Shown here: positions 50,652 to 59,651 of the stretch, piece by piece
Layout: every line of letters begins with the position of its first letter
How positions within the stretch are numbered: the stretch's first letter is position 1
Assembly: GCF_001906925.1 (NCBI RefSeq)
Contig: NZ_MRWQ01000022.1
Location: forward strand, 22,973 to 86,972
Reading direction: 5' to 3'
DNA: 64,000 nt
From: Domibacillus mangrovi
Lineage (GTDB): Bacteria > Bacillota > Bacilli > Bacillales > Domibacillaceae
Notes under the pieces: generated by a model
The model's database searches: none
What the model was told of the DNA's origin: nothing
The model's input: the letters and a program-made list of their open reading frames with translations, nothing else
Program-made: the position numbers and the translations under genes

Positions 50652-51579
50652 TATGAAAAAAATATCACTCATCGCACTCATTCTTTTACTTGTGGGCGCC
50701 CCGGGAAGTCTCATTACATTTAAAAAGATGAATCACTCTGTTTCTGTCTTAGCAGAAAAAGCGATAGCTGATCAAAACATTACACGTTTGAGCGTAACGA
50801 CAGATAACGCTGCTATTGAAATCATCCCGACGAATAAACAAGAAACAACAGTACAGGTGTCAGGAACGGCGAAGAAAAGCTCGGCATATAGGTTCTTGGC
50901 AGACGTAGAAGGAACGACACTTTCGGTTCAGTTAAAAGAGCGACAGACAAAACTTTATAACTTTGATTTTATATCAACGTCATTATTATTGAAAATATAT
51001 GTACCTGAAAAAGTGTATGATTCACTCATCATTTCCAGTGATAATGGACGTGTTAAAGCGGAGAATTTACGTGTGAAAGATGTGAAAGCTAGAATAAGCA
51101 ATGGACGTGTAGAACTGCGAGATATTAAGGGTTCTACTGTCACTGTTGAAACAGACAATGGGCGTATTCAAGCAGAAAATCTTGATGTAAAACAAGTGAA
51201 AGCAAAGACAAGTAATGGACGCATTGATCTGAAAAATGTATCTTCCTCAGCTGTTTTAGTCAAAGCAGATAATGGGAAAATTGCACTTGACGATGTGGAT
51301 GGTAAGATGGTCGGAGAAGTAAAAAATGGAATGATTTCTCTTATGACAAATCATTTAGATCGCGCTATTGAATTTGAATCTGATAACGGTAATATTGAGA
51401 TCCAAACCGAAAAAGAGCCGACAAATACGGCATTTGATGTTAGTGTTGACAACGGAAAAATCGATATTCTGAATGGGTACAGACCAAACGAAATAATTGG
51501 TGATGGGAATCACTTAATTAAACTAACAACAGTGAATGGGAAAATTTCTATTGCGAAGCAAAAAACAATAAATAAATAG
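50644..51579 (+). CDS. DUF4097-family beta-helix protein
   Basis: This 311-residue protein has an N-terminal membrane anchor or signal (MKKISLIALILLLVGAPGS) and then a repetitive beta-strand domain with recurring [DS]NGR[IV] and DNG[KR]I turns about every 18-20 residues (about 125-300), the DUF4097 right-handed helix pattern. It is exported or anchored outside the membrane. It closes the PadR-HAAS-DUF4097 operon, overlapping the HAAS gene by 8 nt. A long hairpin at 51589 follows. Confidence 0.88.
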   Translation: MFNMKKISLIALILLLVGAPGSLITFKKMNHSVSVLAEKAIADQNITRLSVTTDNAAIEIIPTNKQETTVQVSGTAKKSSAYRFLADVEGTTLSVQLKERQTKLYNFDFISTSLLLKIYVPEKVYDSLIISSDNGRVKAENLRVKDVKARISNGRVELRDIKGSTVTVETDNGRIQAENLDVKQVKAKTSNGRIDLKNVSSSAVLVKADNGKIALDDVDGKMVGEVKNGMISLMTNHLDRAIEFESDNGNIEIQTEKEPTNTAFDVSVDNGKIDILNGYRPNEIIGDGNHLIKLTTVNGKISIAKQKTINK

Positions 51580-51588
51580 CACTTATTA

Positions 51589-51631
51589 TTAGAATAAAGC
51601 GGTCTGCATTGTGCAGATCGCTTTATTCTAA
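51589..51631 (+). terminator. Hairpin after the DUF4097 gene
   Basis: TTAGAATAAAGCGGTCTGCA pairs with TGCAGATCGCTTTATTCTAA around a 3-nt loop (one G-U). There is no T-run, so it may act as an RNA-stabilising end rather than a classical terminator. Confidence 0.6.
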
Positions 51632-51976
51632 TGAAGTGACACGTGGAGAAATGGCAGTCGTGTTATCAAAAGCATTCGATTATAACTTTGCTAGAAAACT
51701 ATCTGGTGCTGCGAATGCATTGACATCACGTAGTATTACAAGTGGAGTGGCAGATGGCTCATTTGGTGCAGGTCAGATTACGCTGTTTTCCTTGCCAGTG
51801 CGATGAACCCGGAATTCCGTACGAGAGAGTTTTCAAGTTTTACGAAAACATTATGGACGAATACAGGTGACTTAAATGTTCGTTCAGGTCTATCTACATC
51901 GTACCCCTCTAAAGGAAATAAGGAGGGTATGGCTGCCAAAAAAGGAGAAATTTCATTTTCATCTCCATATCTTTGA
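51632..51976 (+). pseudogene. SLH-SH3 protein remnant
   Basis: The first part reads SNEVTRGEMAVVLSKAFDYNF, an SLH repeat core. A frameshift near 51790 then leads to FLASAMNPEFRTREF and TNTGDLNVRSGLSTSYPSKG, the start of a bacterial SH3 domain, before a stop. The signal peptide, two SLH repeats and most of the SH3 part are gone. It is related to the SLH proteins at 44334 and 52028 and is probably a collapsed duplicate of a surface autolysin. Confidence 0.75.
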
Positions 51977-52027
51977 AACTATTTGATAGAATAGGTGTAT
52001 GAATGAATTTGTGGGAGGTTTTATCAT

Positions 52028-53257
52028 ATGAGGAAATGGTTTCTATTTGTAATGGTATTTATGTTGATCAGTTCAACACTTTGGGCGGCGAAAGTAGATG
52101 CAGCCGCGGCTATTTTTGATGATATATCGCCAAAGCATCGGGCGTATGATGCTGTCTGGAGTTTGGATTCAAAACGGGTGTTTGAACCGGATGAAGACGA
52201 GATGGCTCGTCCAGGAAAGTATGTGACACGGATGGAGGCAGCGGTCATGCTCTCGCGCATTCTTGGACTGGAACGAAAGACGAATCATGCTGGATTTCGT
52301 GATGTCACGGTGCTAAATAAAAACTATGATGAAGTGGCCGCACTGGCAGAGCGGAAAATTTTGCAAGGATTTACGGACCGGACGATGCGGCCGAATGATA
52401 TTTTAACGCGGGCACAAATGGCGAAGTTGATTGTTGATGCGTTTGGTTATGAGCAAAAAACATCGTTTACATTGCCTTTTAAAGATGTGAAAACGTCTAA
52501 CTGGGCAGCACCGTATATCGAGGCACTAGTCCGTCACAAAGTAACAGCTGGAACGACGGTAACGACATTTTCGCCAGATAAAAAGTTAACGCGTGCCGAA
52601 TTGATGATGTTTTTAGACCGTGCACATAAAGCGAAGCCAGTGAACGAGTACAATGATCAAGAGATTTTGAGTTTAATTCGAGAAGTGCAGAATAAAGCGT
52701 CTTCGATTATGTATCATTATTTATATGTAAATGAACCGAATGGCAGCCGCCCTGCTTTTTCAACGTTTAAACAGGAGTTAGCGCCTTTTGCGGAAGGCAA
52801 GATGCTTACGATGATGGAAGAGTATTACAAAGTGACATGCACATATTGTGATTGGATCGTTTATAGTGAAGTATATGATTGGGGTTTGCCGTATGAAATG
52901 ATCGAGCGGAGCAATGAACGTATAACAGTAAAAGTACGTTATCCGGAAGGCATGGATGAAGCAGCCTCAGAAACATGGACAATTGTGAAGCGGAACGGCC
53001 AATGGAAAATGAGTGAGCTTCCTAAATATGCGACCGCGTACGACGAGCCATTCGATTTAACGGTGGCAGAAGCGGAAAAATATTTAATTAGTGCGTATGA
53101 AGATCTATATAGCTATGAAAAATACCGCGAGTACGTGCAGCACATTTCATATAAGAAAACAGATAGAAAAGGACACTACGAATTTTCGATTGAAACAAAT
53201 GTAGACGATTACTATGTTTCCATCGATCCAGAAACAGCTATTATTGATGAATGGTAA
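52028..53257 (+). CDS. SLH-domain surface protein with unique C-terminal region
   Basis: The 409-residue exported protein has a signal peptide (1-25) and three SLH repeats at about 28-205; AALAERKILQGFTDRTMRPNDILTRAQMAKLI and KVTAGTTVTTFSPDKKLTRAELMMFL mark the second and third in outline. The C-terminal region (about 215-409) has two CxxC-like residues (TCTYCDW) and no recognised domain; it resembles stand-alone lumenal adaptors and may bind a wall component. GGGAGG precedes the ATG. No enzyme motif is seen. Confidence 0.82.
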   Translation: MRKWFLFVMVFMLISSTLWAAKVDAAAAIFDDISPKHRAYDAVWSLDSKRVFEPDEDEMARPGKYVTRMEAAVMLSRILGLERKTNHAGFRDVTVLNKNYDEVAALAERKILQGFTDRTMRPNDILTRAQMAKLIVDAFGYEQKTSFTLPFKDVKTSNWAAPYIEALVRHKVTAGTTVTTFSPDKKLTRAELMMFLDRAHKAKPVNEYNDQEILSLIREVQNKASSIMYHYLYVNEPNGSRPAFSTFKQELAPFAEGKMLTMMEEYYKVTCTYCDWIVYSEVYDWGLPYEMIERSNERITVKVRYPEGMDEAASETWTIVKRNGQWKMSELPKYATAYDEPFDLTVAEAEKYLISAYEDLYSYEKYREYVQHISYKKTDRKGHYEFSIETNVDDYYVSIDPETAIIDEW

Positions 53258-53364
53258 AAGACAAGTTTATTCAATTATCGAATTGCGAACTAAAAATCTC
53301 AAGCTGTCTGTTTTTTTAGACTAAAAAGCAGTTGCATCCTTTTTTTACCAAATAGCTGACGTGC

Positions 53365-53420
53365 AAAAAAGCCATAAAAGCGGACGATTATGTATAAGTC
53401 CTCGTTTTATGGCTTTTTTT
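53365..53420. terminator. Bidirectional terminator
   Basis: AAAAAAGCCATAAAA(GCGGAC) pairs with (GTCCTC)GTTTTATGGCTTTTTT. It lies between the convergent SLH and SET-domain genes. Confidence 0.9.
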
Positions 53421-53445
53421 CGTTAAGCGAGAGTAAAGAATGGGA

Positions 53446-53850
53446 TCACTTATCGGATTTATCTTTATTATCCGTTTCTTCATTAAACCATAGCGGATCT
53501 TGGTTATCGACTTCACCATTGTAGTTGATCAAGATCTCTTCTCCTGCTTTTATGTCTGTGTAAGCAAAAAAGTCAAATGTATGGTTGTCAAAGTTAATAT
53601 CATACGTAGCATTCGGCGTATAGGAATGGTTAAACAGCATACCATAGCCTAATACGAAAGCGGTATGGTTTTGGCCGTATTCAAATGCATAGTCATCAAG
53701 AAGTGTTTTTTCGATATGAACGTGCTGCTCATTCGGATATGGAATAACGGGTGCTTCGTGCAGCAACTCACCTTTTGCGATATCACGTTTCGCAAATACA
53801 CCTCTATTGAATTCTCCATCGCTGAGCGTGGAAGTTTTAATCTCAATCAT
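53446..53850 (-). CDS. SET-domain protein
   Basis: The 134-residue compact SET domain has NRGVFAKRDIAKGELLHEAP near 15-34, GMLFNHSYTPNATY near 73-86 and GEEILINYNG near 103-112, carrying the NHSxxPN SAM/target motif and the closing Y. Protein-lysine methyltransferases of this fold are widespread in eukaryotes and scattered in bacteria; targets of small bacterial versions are unknown. The ATG at 53850 has AAGGTG 6 nt upstream. A 16-residue acidic tail follows the domain. The gene has no operon partner. Confidence 0.85.
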   Translation of the reverse strand: MIEIKTSTLSDGEFNRGVFAKRDIAKGELLHEAPVIPYPNEQHVHIEKTLLDDYAFEYGQNHTAFVLGYGMLFNHSYTPNATYDINFDNHTFDFFAYTDIKAGEEILINYNGEVDNQDPLWFNEETDNKDKSDK

Positions 53851-54037
53851 GTTCGTCACCTTCGCGTTCTTTTTTCAAAGTATTTGATCCTTTAAGAATG
53901 ACAGTTGATCTAGCTGAATGCAAGTATTTTCGATTGTTAAGAAGAACATTTTTACGATTGTTTCATTTTACGGAGGAGCATCTACTGTTAAAATCGGTAT
54001 AATGAAAAGAAAGATGAAAAAGAAAGGAGGAATCGAT

Positions 54038-54580
54038 ATGAATAGTTTAGAATTATGGATACAGCGTATCATCGAGCAAGCGGGTTGGATCGCACCTATT
54101 CTTTTTATTTTATTACATTTGCTGCGTCCCATTCTTTTTATACCGGTCGTCGTCTTGTGTGTAGCTGGCGGGTACTTATTTGGATTCGTGAACGGCACAT
54201 TTTATTCCATCATTGGTTTATCACTGATGAGTGCGGCTTTTTATAAAGTGGTCAATCTTTTTCCTTCTGTACGTGAAAAGATGCTAATGTTGAAAAGGAA
54301 AGTGTTAAAAGATCAAAAGATGACAGTTGGTCAAGTGATGATTTTGCGTATGATGCCCTTTATTCATTTTCAATTATTATCTCTTTATTTAATAGACATG
54401 ACAAAATCGTACAAAGAGTATATGTATTACTCTGTTTTAGGTATTATCATTCCATCCATGGTGTATACGGCATTCGGTCAATCCATTACCGATATGCCGT
54501 GGTATATATCGCTGTTATTTGTAGCTTGTTTAATAGGTTTGTATAGTCTATTTGGGAAATTGAACAAAAAAGGAAATTGA
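54038..54580 (+). CDS. VTT-domain (TVP38/TMEM64, DedA-like) membrane protein
   Basis: The 180-residue membrane protein has GWIAPILFILLHLLRPILFIPVVVLC near 15-40, then GGYLFGFVNGTFYSIIGL, the VTT core with re-entrant helices, and RMMPFIH as the conserved R-x-x-P helix. The ATG at 54038 is preceded by AAAGGAGG; longer readings upstream have no site. VTT proteins include lipid scramblases and DedA undecaprenyl-phosphate carriers, so a lipid-related role is reasonable but unproven. Confidence 0.85.
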   Translation: MNSLELWIQRIIEQAGWIAPILFILLHLLRPILFIPVVVLCVAGGYLFGFVNGTFYSIIGLSLMSAAFYKVVNLFPSVREKMLMLKRKVLKDQKMTVGQVMILRMMPFIHFQLLSLYLIDMTKSYKEYMYYSVLGIIIPSMVYTAFGQSITDMPWYISLLFVACLIGLYSLFGKLNKKGN

Positions 54581-54617
54581 AAACAAGGTAGTAAAGAAAA
54601 AAATGGATGACTCGCTT

Positions 54618-55004
54618 TTAGTTGGTCTGTTCAACGTGCAGTTCGATCAAATTTCCATCTGGATCCGCGCAGAAAATTTGGGCGAAGCCGCTTTTGCTGT
54701 TTGGTTTCTCAAGTACAGAAACGTTATGGCTTTGTAACCAATGAAGCGTTTCATCGTAATCATGAACGCGGAGGGCGAAATGGCCTTCACGGCTTGATAA
54801 TGACTTGTCAGCGCGAATCGTTTGCGACTGAGGGGTAACGAGGAGATGAATTTGCTGCTTACCAGCTGCGAACCAAGCGCCTTCAAAATCAAAGGGAGGG
54901 CGCTCGAGCTCTTGCAAGCATAAAATATCTCGGTAAAAATGTTTCGCTTTTTCAAGGTCGGTGACGTTGACTCCGATATGATGGATTCCTTCATATATAA
55001 TCAA
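54618..55004 (-). CDS. Glyoxalase/VOC-family protein
   Basis: The 128-residue protein is a single-chain VOC fold: IHHIGVNVTDLEKAKHFYRDILCLQELERP near the N-terminus (His metal ligand in HHIG), HFALRVHDYDET near the middle (second His) and CADPDGNLIELH at the end (Glu ligand). The TTG at 55004 has AAAGGAGG 8 nt upstream. It belongs to the broad glyoxalase/dioxygenase/fosfomycin-resistance group; the residues do not single out FosB. It is divergent from the FAD oxidoreductase. Confidence 0.82.
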   Translation of the reverse strand: MIIYEGIHHIGVNVTDLEKAKHFYRDILCLQELERPPFDFEGAWFAAGKQQIHLLVTPQSQTIRADKSLSSREGHFALRVHDYDETLHWLQSHNVSVLEKPNSKSGFAQIFCADPDGNLIELHVEQTN

Positions 55005-55124
55005 AATAGAAGCCTCCTTTTTATCCCCATCATAGCATATATCACCTCATTGTTCGGCGTTTTTCTTATTTGCTCTGCTAAAAAAGGTATAATAAGAAAC
55101 AAAAAGGAAAAGGTGTTTTATTTT

Positions 55125-56240
55125 ATGAAAACGTATATTGTTGTTGGAGCGGGCATTCTAGGCGCTTCTACCGCTTATCATCTCGCAAAAGCCGGAGCGA
55201 ATGTAACATTAGTCGATCGGAAGGATTCGGGAAGAGCGACGGATGCAGCGGCAGGGATAGTCTGTCCCTGGCTTTCGCAGCGCCGTAATCAAGCGTGGTA
55301 CACATTGGCGAAAAATGGAGCAAAATACTATACATCTTTAATTAAGCAATTAGAAGCTGATGGTGAAAGGGATACAGGGTATAGCCAAGTAGGTGCGATT
55401 AGTCTTCATACAGAAGATGTAAAACTGGATCAAATGGAAGAACGGGCATATAAACGGCGTCACAAAGCTCCGGAAATCGGTGAAATTACTCGTTTAACAC
55501 CGGCTGCAACGAATCATTTGTTTCCGCCTTTAGACGCCCAATATGGATCTGTTCATATAAGCGGTGCGGCACGCGTAAACGGGAGGGCTCTCCGGCAGTC
55601 TCTTGTGAATGGTGCGAGAAAACAAGGTGCATCTATTCTTCAAGCAGATGCCTCATTAGTCTATGAAGAAAACATCGTTACAGGTATTAAGGCTGGGGAG
55701 AAGATGTTACGATCTGATCATGTAATTGTCACGGCAGGTGCCTGGGCAAACGAGCTGTTGCAGCCGCTCGGTATTCGTTTTTTAGTAACGCATCAAAAAG
55801 CGCAAATCGTTCATCTCCATCTACCGGACACGGATACGAGCAATTGGCCGGTTGTCATGCCGCCGAATGATCAGTACATTCTCACATTTGAAGGCGGCCG
55901 AGTTGTCGTAGGCGCCACACATGAAAATGGAACCGGATTTGATGACCGGGTGACAGCAGGTGGGCTGCATGAAATTTTTGATAAAGCATTGTCGGTGGCA
56001 CCAGGTCTTACAAATAGCACGGTGCTTGAAACGAGGGTGGGATTTAGACCATTCACACCTGGTTTTCTCCCCGTAATTGGTGAAATGCCTGGCTATGAGG
56101 GGTTATTCATTGCAAATGGGCTCGGTGCTTCCGGGTTAACAGTAGGTCCATATCTCGGTTCTGAACTGGCTAAGCTTGCTCTTGGCAAAGCAACAGAAAT
56201 CGACCTTCGTCATTATGAGGTAGCTGGAGCCCTTGAATAG
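55125..56240 (+). CDS. FAD-dependent oxidoreductase, DAO family
   Basis: The 371-residue flavoenzyme has a Rossmann N-terminus VVGAGILGASTAYHLAKAG (GxGxxG) near 5-23, ATDAAAGIVCPWLSQRRNQ near 37-55, and the C-terminal FAD contact FIANGLGASGLTVGP. This is the D-amino-acid oxidase/glycine oxidase fold, but the substrate cannot be named. The ATG at 55125 follows AAAAGGTG; the long upstream reading lies over the divergent VOC gene and is not used. Confidence 0.85.
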   Translation: MKTYIVVGAGILGASTAYHLAKAGANVTLVDRKDSGRATDAAAGIVCPWLSQRRNQAWYTLAKNGAKYYTSLIKQLEADGERDTGYSQVGAISLHTEDVKLDQMEERAYKRRHKAPEIGEITRLTPAATNHLFPPLDAQYGSVHISGAARVNGRALRQSLVNGARKQGASILQADASLVYEENIVTGIKAGEKMLRSDHVIVTAGAWANELLQPLGIRFLVTHQKAQIVHLHLPDTDTSNWPVVMPPNDQYILTFEGGRVVVGATHENGTGFDDRVTAGGLHEIFDKALSVAPGLTNSTVLETRVGFRPFTPGFLPVIGEMPGYEGLFIANGLGASGLTVGPYLGSELAKLALGKATEIDLRHYEVAGALE

Positions 56241-56277
56241 TTGAATAAAAGTAAAAGATATATAAGGATGGGAAAAT

Positions 56278-57231
56278 TTGAATAAAAACAGAAAAATACA
56301 ATCATTTATTTATACATACGCATTCAGTGAGGAAGAACATTCATTATGCCACATGGAAATGCGCTCACTATTTGGAATCGAATCGGAATCGAAGCTTATC
56401 AAAAGCACAACCAAAATCGACCCGAGCCGGAGTCCGTTTATAAAGGAGCGGATTGACGTCATGTTTGAAGGGGACGGCCTGCCGGATATTTTAGCGGAAG
56501 TCGAACAAATTCAATTGTTTGAAGAGACGTTTAAAGTCCTCTTCGTTAAAATTAATGATCTGGATCAATCGGAAAAAATAGAATATGACAAGAGGCGTGT
56601 CATTGAGCGAGAAATTGGCATGCATATTCATGGTGAAGCTGATATTCATCATCCTGATCATACATTTGGCATTGTGACAATGGGCGGCCGTTGGTATTTT
56701 GGGAAATACGAGAAAAGCGAGTCCGTTTGGTTTCATCACTTGAAAAAGCCGCGTGAATATTCCACGGCGCTCAGCACAAGAGTAGCCAGAGCTGTTGTGA
56801 ATATTGCCGTTCCGAACCCAGAGGGCATCAGGGCGATCGATCCGTGCTGTGGAATTGGGACCGTATTGGTGGAAGCACTTTCTATGGGCATTGACATTGT
56901 CGGCCGTGATATCAATCCTCTTGTAACGAGTGGATCAAGGGAGAACATCGCTCATTTCGGGCTTGAGGGTGATGTAACGTTAGGTCCGATCGCCGATGTT
57001 GCGAATAACTATGATGTAGCTATTATCGATTTACCGTACAATCTTTATACGCATGTAACACGAGAAGAGCAGTTCTCTATTCTCCAGCATGCGCGTCGTT
57101 TTGCTCAAAAAGTGGTCGTGATCACAATCGAAACCATCGATGAGATGATCGAAGCAGCAGGGTTTGATATTACAGATCGCTGTGTGGCTAAAAAAGGCTT
57201 ATTTTTGAGACAAATCATTGTTTGTGAATAA
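56278..57231 (+). CDS. RNA methyltransferase, TRM11/RlmL-like (UPF0020)
   Basis: The 317-residue protein has a ferredoxin-like/THUMP-related N-terminal half and a C-terminal Rossmann domain with motif I IDPCCGIGTVLVEALSMG (about 182-199), motif II DINPLVTSG and the target-binding motif IDLPYNLY (D-x-P-Y, like N2-guanosine methyltransferases TRM11 and RlmL). It begins at TTG 56278 after AAGGATGGG. Methylation of a guanosine in tRNA or rRNA is the most likely role; the exact site is not predictable. Confidence 0.8.
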   Translation: MNKNRKIQSFIYTYAFSEEEHSLCHMEMRSLFGIESESKLIKSTTKIDPSRSPFIKERIDVMFEGDGLPDILAEVEQIQLFEETFKVLFVKINDLDQSEKIEYDKRRVIEREIGMHIHGEADIHHPDHTFGIVTMGGRWYFGKYEKSESVWFHHLKKPREYSTALSTRVARAVVNIAVPNPEGIRAIDPCCGIGTVLVEALSMGIDIVGRDINPLVTSGSRENIAHFGLEGDVTLGPIADVANNYDVAIIDLPYNLYTHVTREEQFSILQHARRFAQKVVVITIETIDEMIEAAGFDITDRCVAKKGLFLRQIIVCE

Positions 57232-57243
57232 GATCGATCCTGA

Positions 57244-57289
57244 AGAGCTGTCCCTTAGCCAATGAATAACTGGCTGAAGGACAGCTCTA
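57244..57289 (+). terminator. Intrinsic terminator
   Basis: AGAGCTGTCC(CTTAGCCA) pairs with (TGGCTGAA)GGACAGCTCT, followed by T-rich sequence. Confidence 0.85.
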
Positions 57290-57414
57290 TTCTTTTGTTT
57301 GCAAAACAAATTTGCTCGCTCAAACGAGCTATTCGTCACGAAAGATAAGATTTCTTAGCTTGGAAATCAATGAGGAGAGACATGCTTTTTTAAACGATTG
57401 TTGTAAAGTATTAA

Positions 57415-57429
57415 TCGTAATAATTACGT
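57415..57429 (+). promoter_or_regulatory. Zur box upstream of the permease-TIGR03943 operon
   Basis: TCGTAAT-A-ATTACGT matches the Bacillus Zur consensus TCGTAATnATTACGA at 13 of 14 half-site positions. It is about 90 bp before the permease start. Zinc-loaded Zur would repress the pair, so they should be expressed on zinc starvation. Confidence 0.82.
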
Positions 57430-57521
57430 TTTAAACATCATAATCATGAACGTGCATATATCAAAAATACACACCTGAATGAATGGATGTAGTAAAAAAT
57501 GGACGGAGGGTGGAGGGACAA

Positions 57522-58526
57522 ATGAATCGTTCAGTTTGGATACATTTACTGAATTTCACAGAAATTATTGTGTTGGCAGCCATTACTTATTTCGCTGTTA
57601 TAAAAAAAATGATGAATGTGGAATTTATTACTTTTCAAATTCCAGCATCTTTTTTGCAACTAAATACGATTTTTTTAAGTATTTTAATTGAAGCGATGCC
57701 GTTTGTTTTAATTGGTGTGTTAATTGCCGGGTTTATTCAAATTTTTGTGAGTGAAGAGCAGGTGGAGAAGTGGATTCCCAAAAATCGATGTGCAGCGGTG
57801 ACGATAAGCTGCGTAATCGGAGCTTGTTTTCCAGCCTGTGAATGCGGGATTGTGCCGATTGTGCGCCGGCTTGTTGCGAAGGGAGTTCCCATTTATGCAG
57901 GCGTTGGGTTTTTATTAACGGGGCCGCTTATTAATCCAATTGTGATTTTTTCCACGTACATGGCGTTCGGAAATGATATGAGAATAGCTGGATTGCGAAT
58001 GGGTGTCGGTTTTGCAGCGGCGATGATCATCTCTCTAATCATGAGCCTGTTTTTTAAAAAGAATCAGTTGAAAGTGCAGCCGCATCAAGAGACGATACGT
58101 GAATCGAAACGAAAGGCTTCTTTTTTCGTGCGAGTTTGGGACATGTTTAAACATTCTATTGATGAATTTTTTGTCATGGGAAAGTACTTAATTTTAGGGG
58201 CGTTTTTTGCTTCATTTATTCAAACGTACGTATCTGCCCAATCTCTTTTGCAGGTCGGGGAAGGTTGGGCTTCATCAACACTCGTCATGATGGGACTTGC
58301 TTACGTCTTATCCCTTTGTTCAGAAGCAGATGCGTTTATCGGTGCCTCCTTCCGTCATATGTTCCCAATGTCTTCCATTCTTGCTTTTTTAATATATGGT
58401 CCGATGATTGACCTGAAAAATACGTTCATGCTAGCTAGTGTCTTTAACATGAAATTTGTCATCAGTTTAATTGTATTGATTACGATCACTGTTTTTACAT
58501 GTGTCAGCTTCTTAGCCTGGCTGTAA
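57522..58526 (+). CDS. Permease (DUF318/UPF0718, YcgR-like), Zur-controlled
   Basis: The 334-residue protein has about eight membrane helices and the hallmark CVIGACFPACECGIVPIVRRLVAKGVP near 108-134 (given in outline), with PLINPIVIF following, a signature of permease family PF03773. The two Cys around ACEC may bind metal. GGAGGGACAA precedes the ATG. It forms an operon with the TIGR03943 protein 18 nt downstream. Such pairs occur in zinc regulons, and a Zur box lies in front here, so it may help move zinc or a zinc chelate. Confidence 0.82.
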   Translation: MNRSVWIHLLNFTEIIVLAAITYFAVIKKMMNVEFITFQIPASFLQLNTIFLSILIEAMPFVLIGVLIAGFIQIFVSEEQVEKWIPKNRCAAVTISCVIGACFPACECGIVPIVRRLVAKGVPIYAGVGFLLTGPLINPIVIFSTYMAFGNDMRIAGLRMGVGFAAAMIISLIMSLFFKKNQLKVQPHQETIRESKRKASFFVRVWDMFKHSIDEFFVMGKYLILGAFFASFIQTYVSAQSLLQVGEGWASSTLVMMGLAYVLSLCSEADAFIGASFRHMFPMSSILAFLIYGPMIDLKNTFMLASVFNMKFVISLIVLITITVFTCVSFLAWL

Positions 58527-58544
58527 CAGGAGGGAGAAATACTT

Positions 58545-59420
58545 ATGACATTTCATATACAGCAAGCCTTTAGAGCTGTTATTTTAGCTGCATTTACCTG
58601 GTTATTAATAAATCTTCATTTAAATGGGGATATTGCCAAGTATATAAATCCTAAATATGATCTGCTAAGTAAAACGGCCGCGTACGTATTTTTTTTCCTT
58701 TTTTTCATTCAGCTTTTTCGAATATGGAGCAGAAAGAAAAAGCATGAACATCAATGTCATCATGAATGCAGTCATGATCATCCCCGATCGCCCGTTAAAA
58801 AAATGATTTCGTATTCTATCTTGATCTTTCCGTTAATGACTGGTTTTCTATTACCCCCGCAAACGCTAGGTGCAGGGGCTGCGGCTAAAAAAGGGACCGT
58901 TTTGACACCGAAAACAGCTGAATCTCAAATGCAGGCAGAAACAGAAGTTGATCCATCGCTTTATGATCATAAAGGAATGGTTGTCGATCGAAAAGAAATA
59001 AAGCAAGGGGAGTATGACGAGAACATGAAGCGTTTAGATCATGACCGTGTCATCCATATGAAAGATGAGGTGTTTGAACCGTACTACGGGCGGATCAACG
59101 CGGAACCTGAAAAATATATTGGCCGAACGGTAAAGATGACAGGCTTTGTTTATAAAGAAGAAAGTTTTCAATCCAATCAGCTTGCCTTGACGCGATTTTT
59201 AATTACTCATTGTGTTGCAGATGCCAGTAGCATTGGTTTTTTAACGGAGTTTGATGAAGCTTATACAATAGAACAGGATACATGGATGGAAGTAGAAGGA
59301 ATACTTCATATTACACAATATGACGGTTTTGAGATACCGATGTTGAAAATCAGTTCATGGAAAATAATATCAGAACCAAACGAGCCTTATGTGTATCCCG
59401 TGTATATCAAAATAAAATAA
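58545..59420 (+). CDS. TIGR03943-family protein (YcgQ-like) with His-rich linker
   Basis: The 291-residue protein has two N-terminal membrane helices (about 8-26 and 41-60), a His/Cys-rich linker (KKKHEHQCHHECSHDHP, about 66-82), another helix near 90-110 and an exposed C-terminal domain (about 180-291) with CVADASSIGFL. The His-rich segment looks like a metal-binding loop. It starts 18 nt after the permease gene behind GGAGGGA. With the Zur box upstream, a role in zinc capture or handover to the permease is plausible. Confidence 0.85.
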   Translation: MTFHIQQAFRAVILAAFTWLLINLHLNGDIAKYINPKYDLLSKTAAYVFFFLFFIQLFRIWSRKKKHEHQCHHECSHDHPRSPVKKMISYSILIFPLMTGFLLPPQTLGAGAAAKKGTVLTPKTAESQMQAETEVDPSLYDHKGMVVDRKEIKQGEYDENMKRLDHDRVIHMKDEVFEPYYGRINAEPEKYIGRTVKMTGFVYKEESFQSNQLALTRFLITHCVADASSIGFLTEFDEAYTIEQDTWMEVEGILHITQYDGFEIPMLKISSWKIISEPNEPYVYPVYIKIK

Positions 59421-59459
59421 AAAATGGTACCTTTCTTAGCTAAAGACAATAAAAATCAC

Positions 59460-59487
59460 AGCCTTTCTTCAACGGAAAAGGCTTTTT
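59460..59487 (+). terminator. Intrinsic terminator of the Zur-box operon
   Basis: AGCCTTT pairs with AAAGGCT, followed by TTTTT. The stem is short, but the position is right. Confidence 0.7.
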
Positions 59488-59651
59488 GTTATGTGGATTA
59501 TAAAATAAATTAAAACAAGTGACAGTATATGCATAATTCAAATATAAAACAACACAATCAAATCATTAATAAATGAATGGATACTTGTATAGAACATTTT
59601 TTTACGGGCATAACGATAGAGAGAAATTTTTGAAAAGGTGGTTAAAAAAGA

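Noticed and set aside
54618..55004. FosB-type fosfomycin resistance enzyme
   Set aside because: The VOC metal residues are present, but specific FosB substrate residues could not be identified. A general VOC assignment is safer.
54939..55124. Long N-terminal extension of the FAD oxidoreductase frame
   Set aside because: It overlaps the divergent VOC gene, lacks a ribosome site, and the Rossmann start directly follows ATG 55125.
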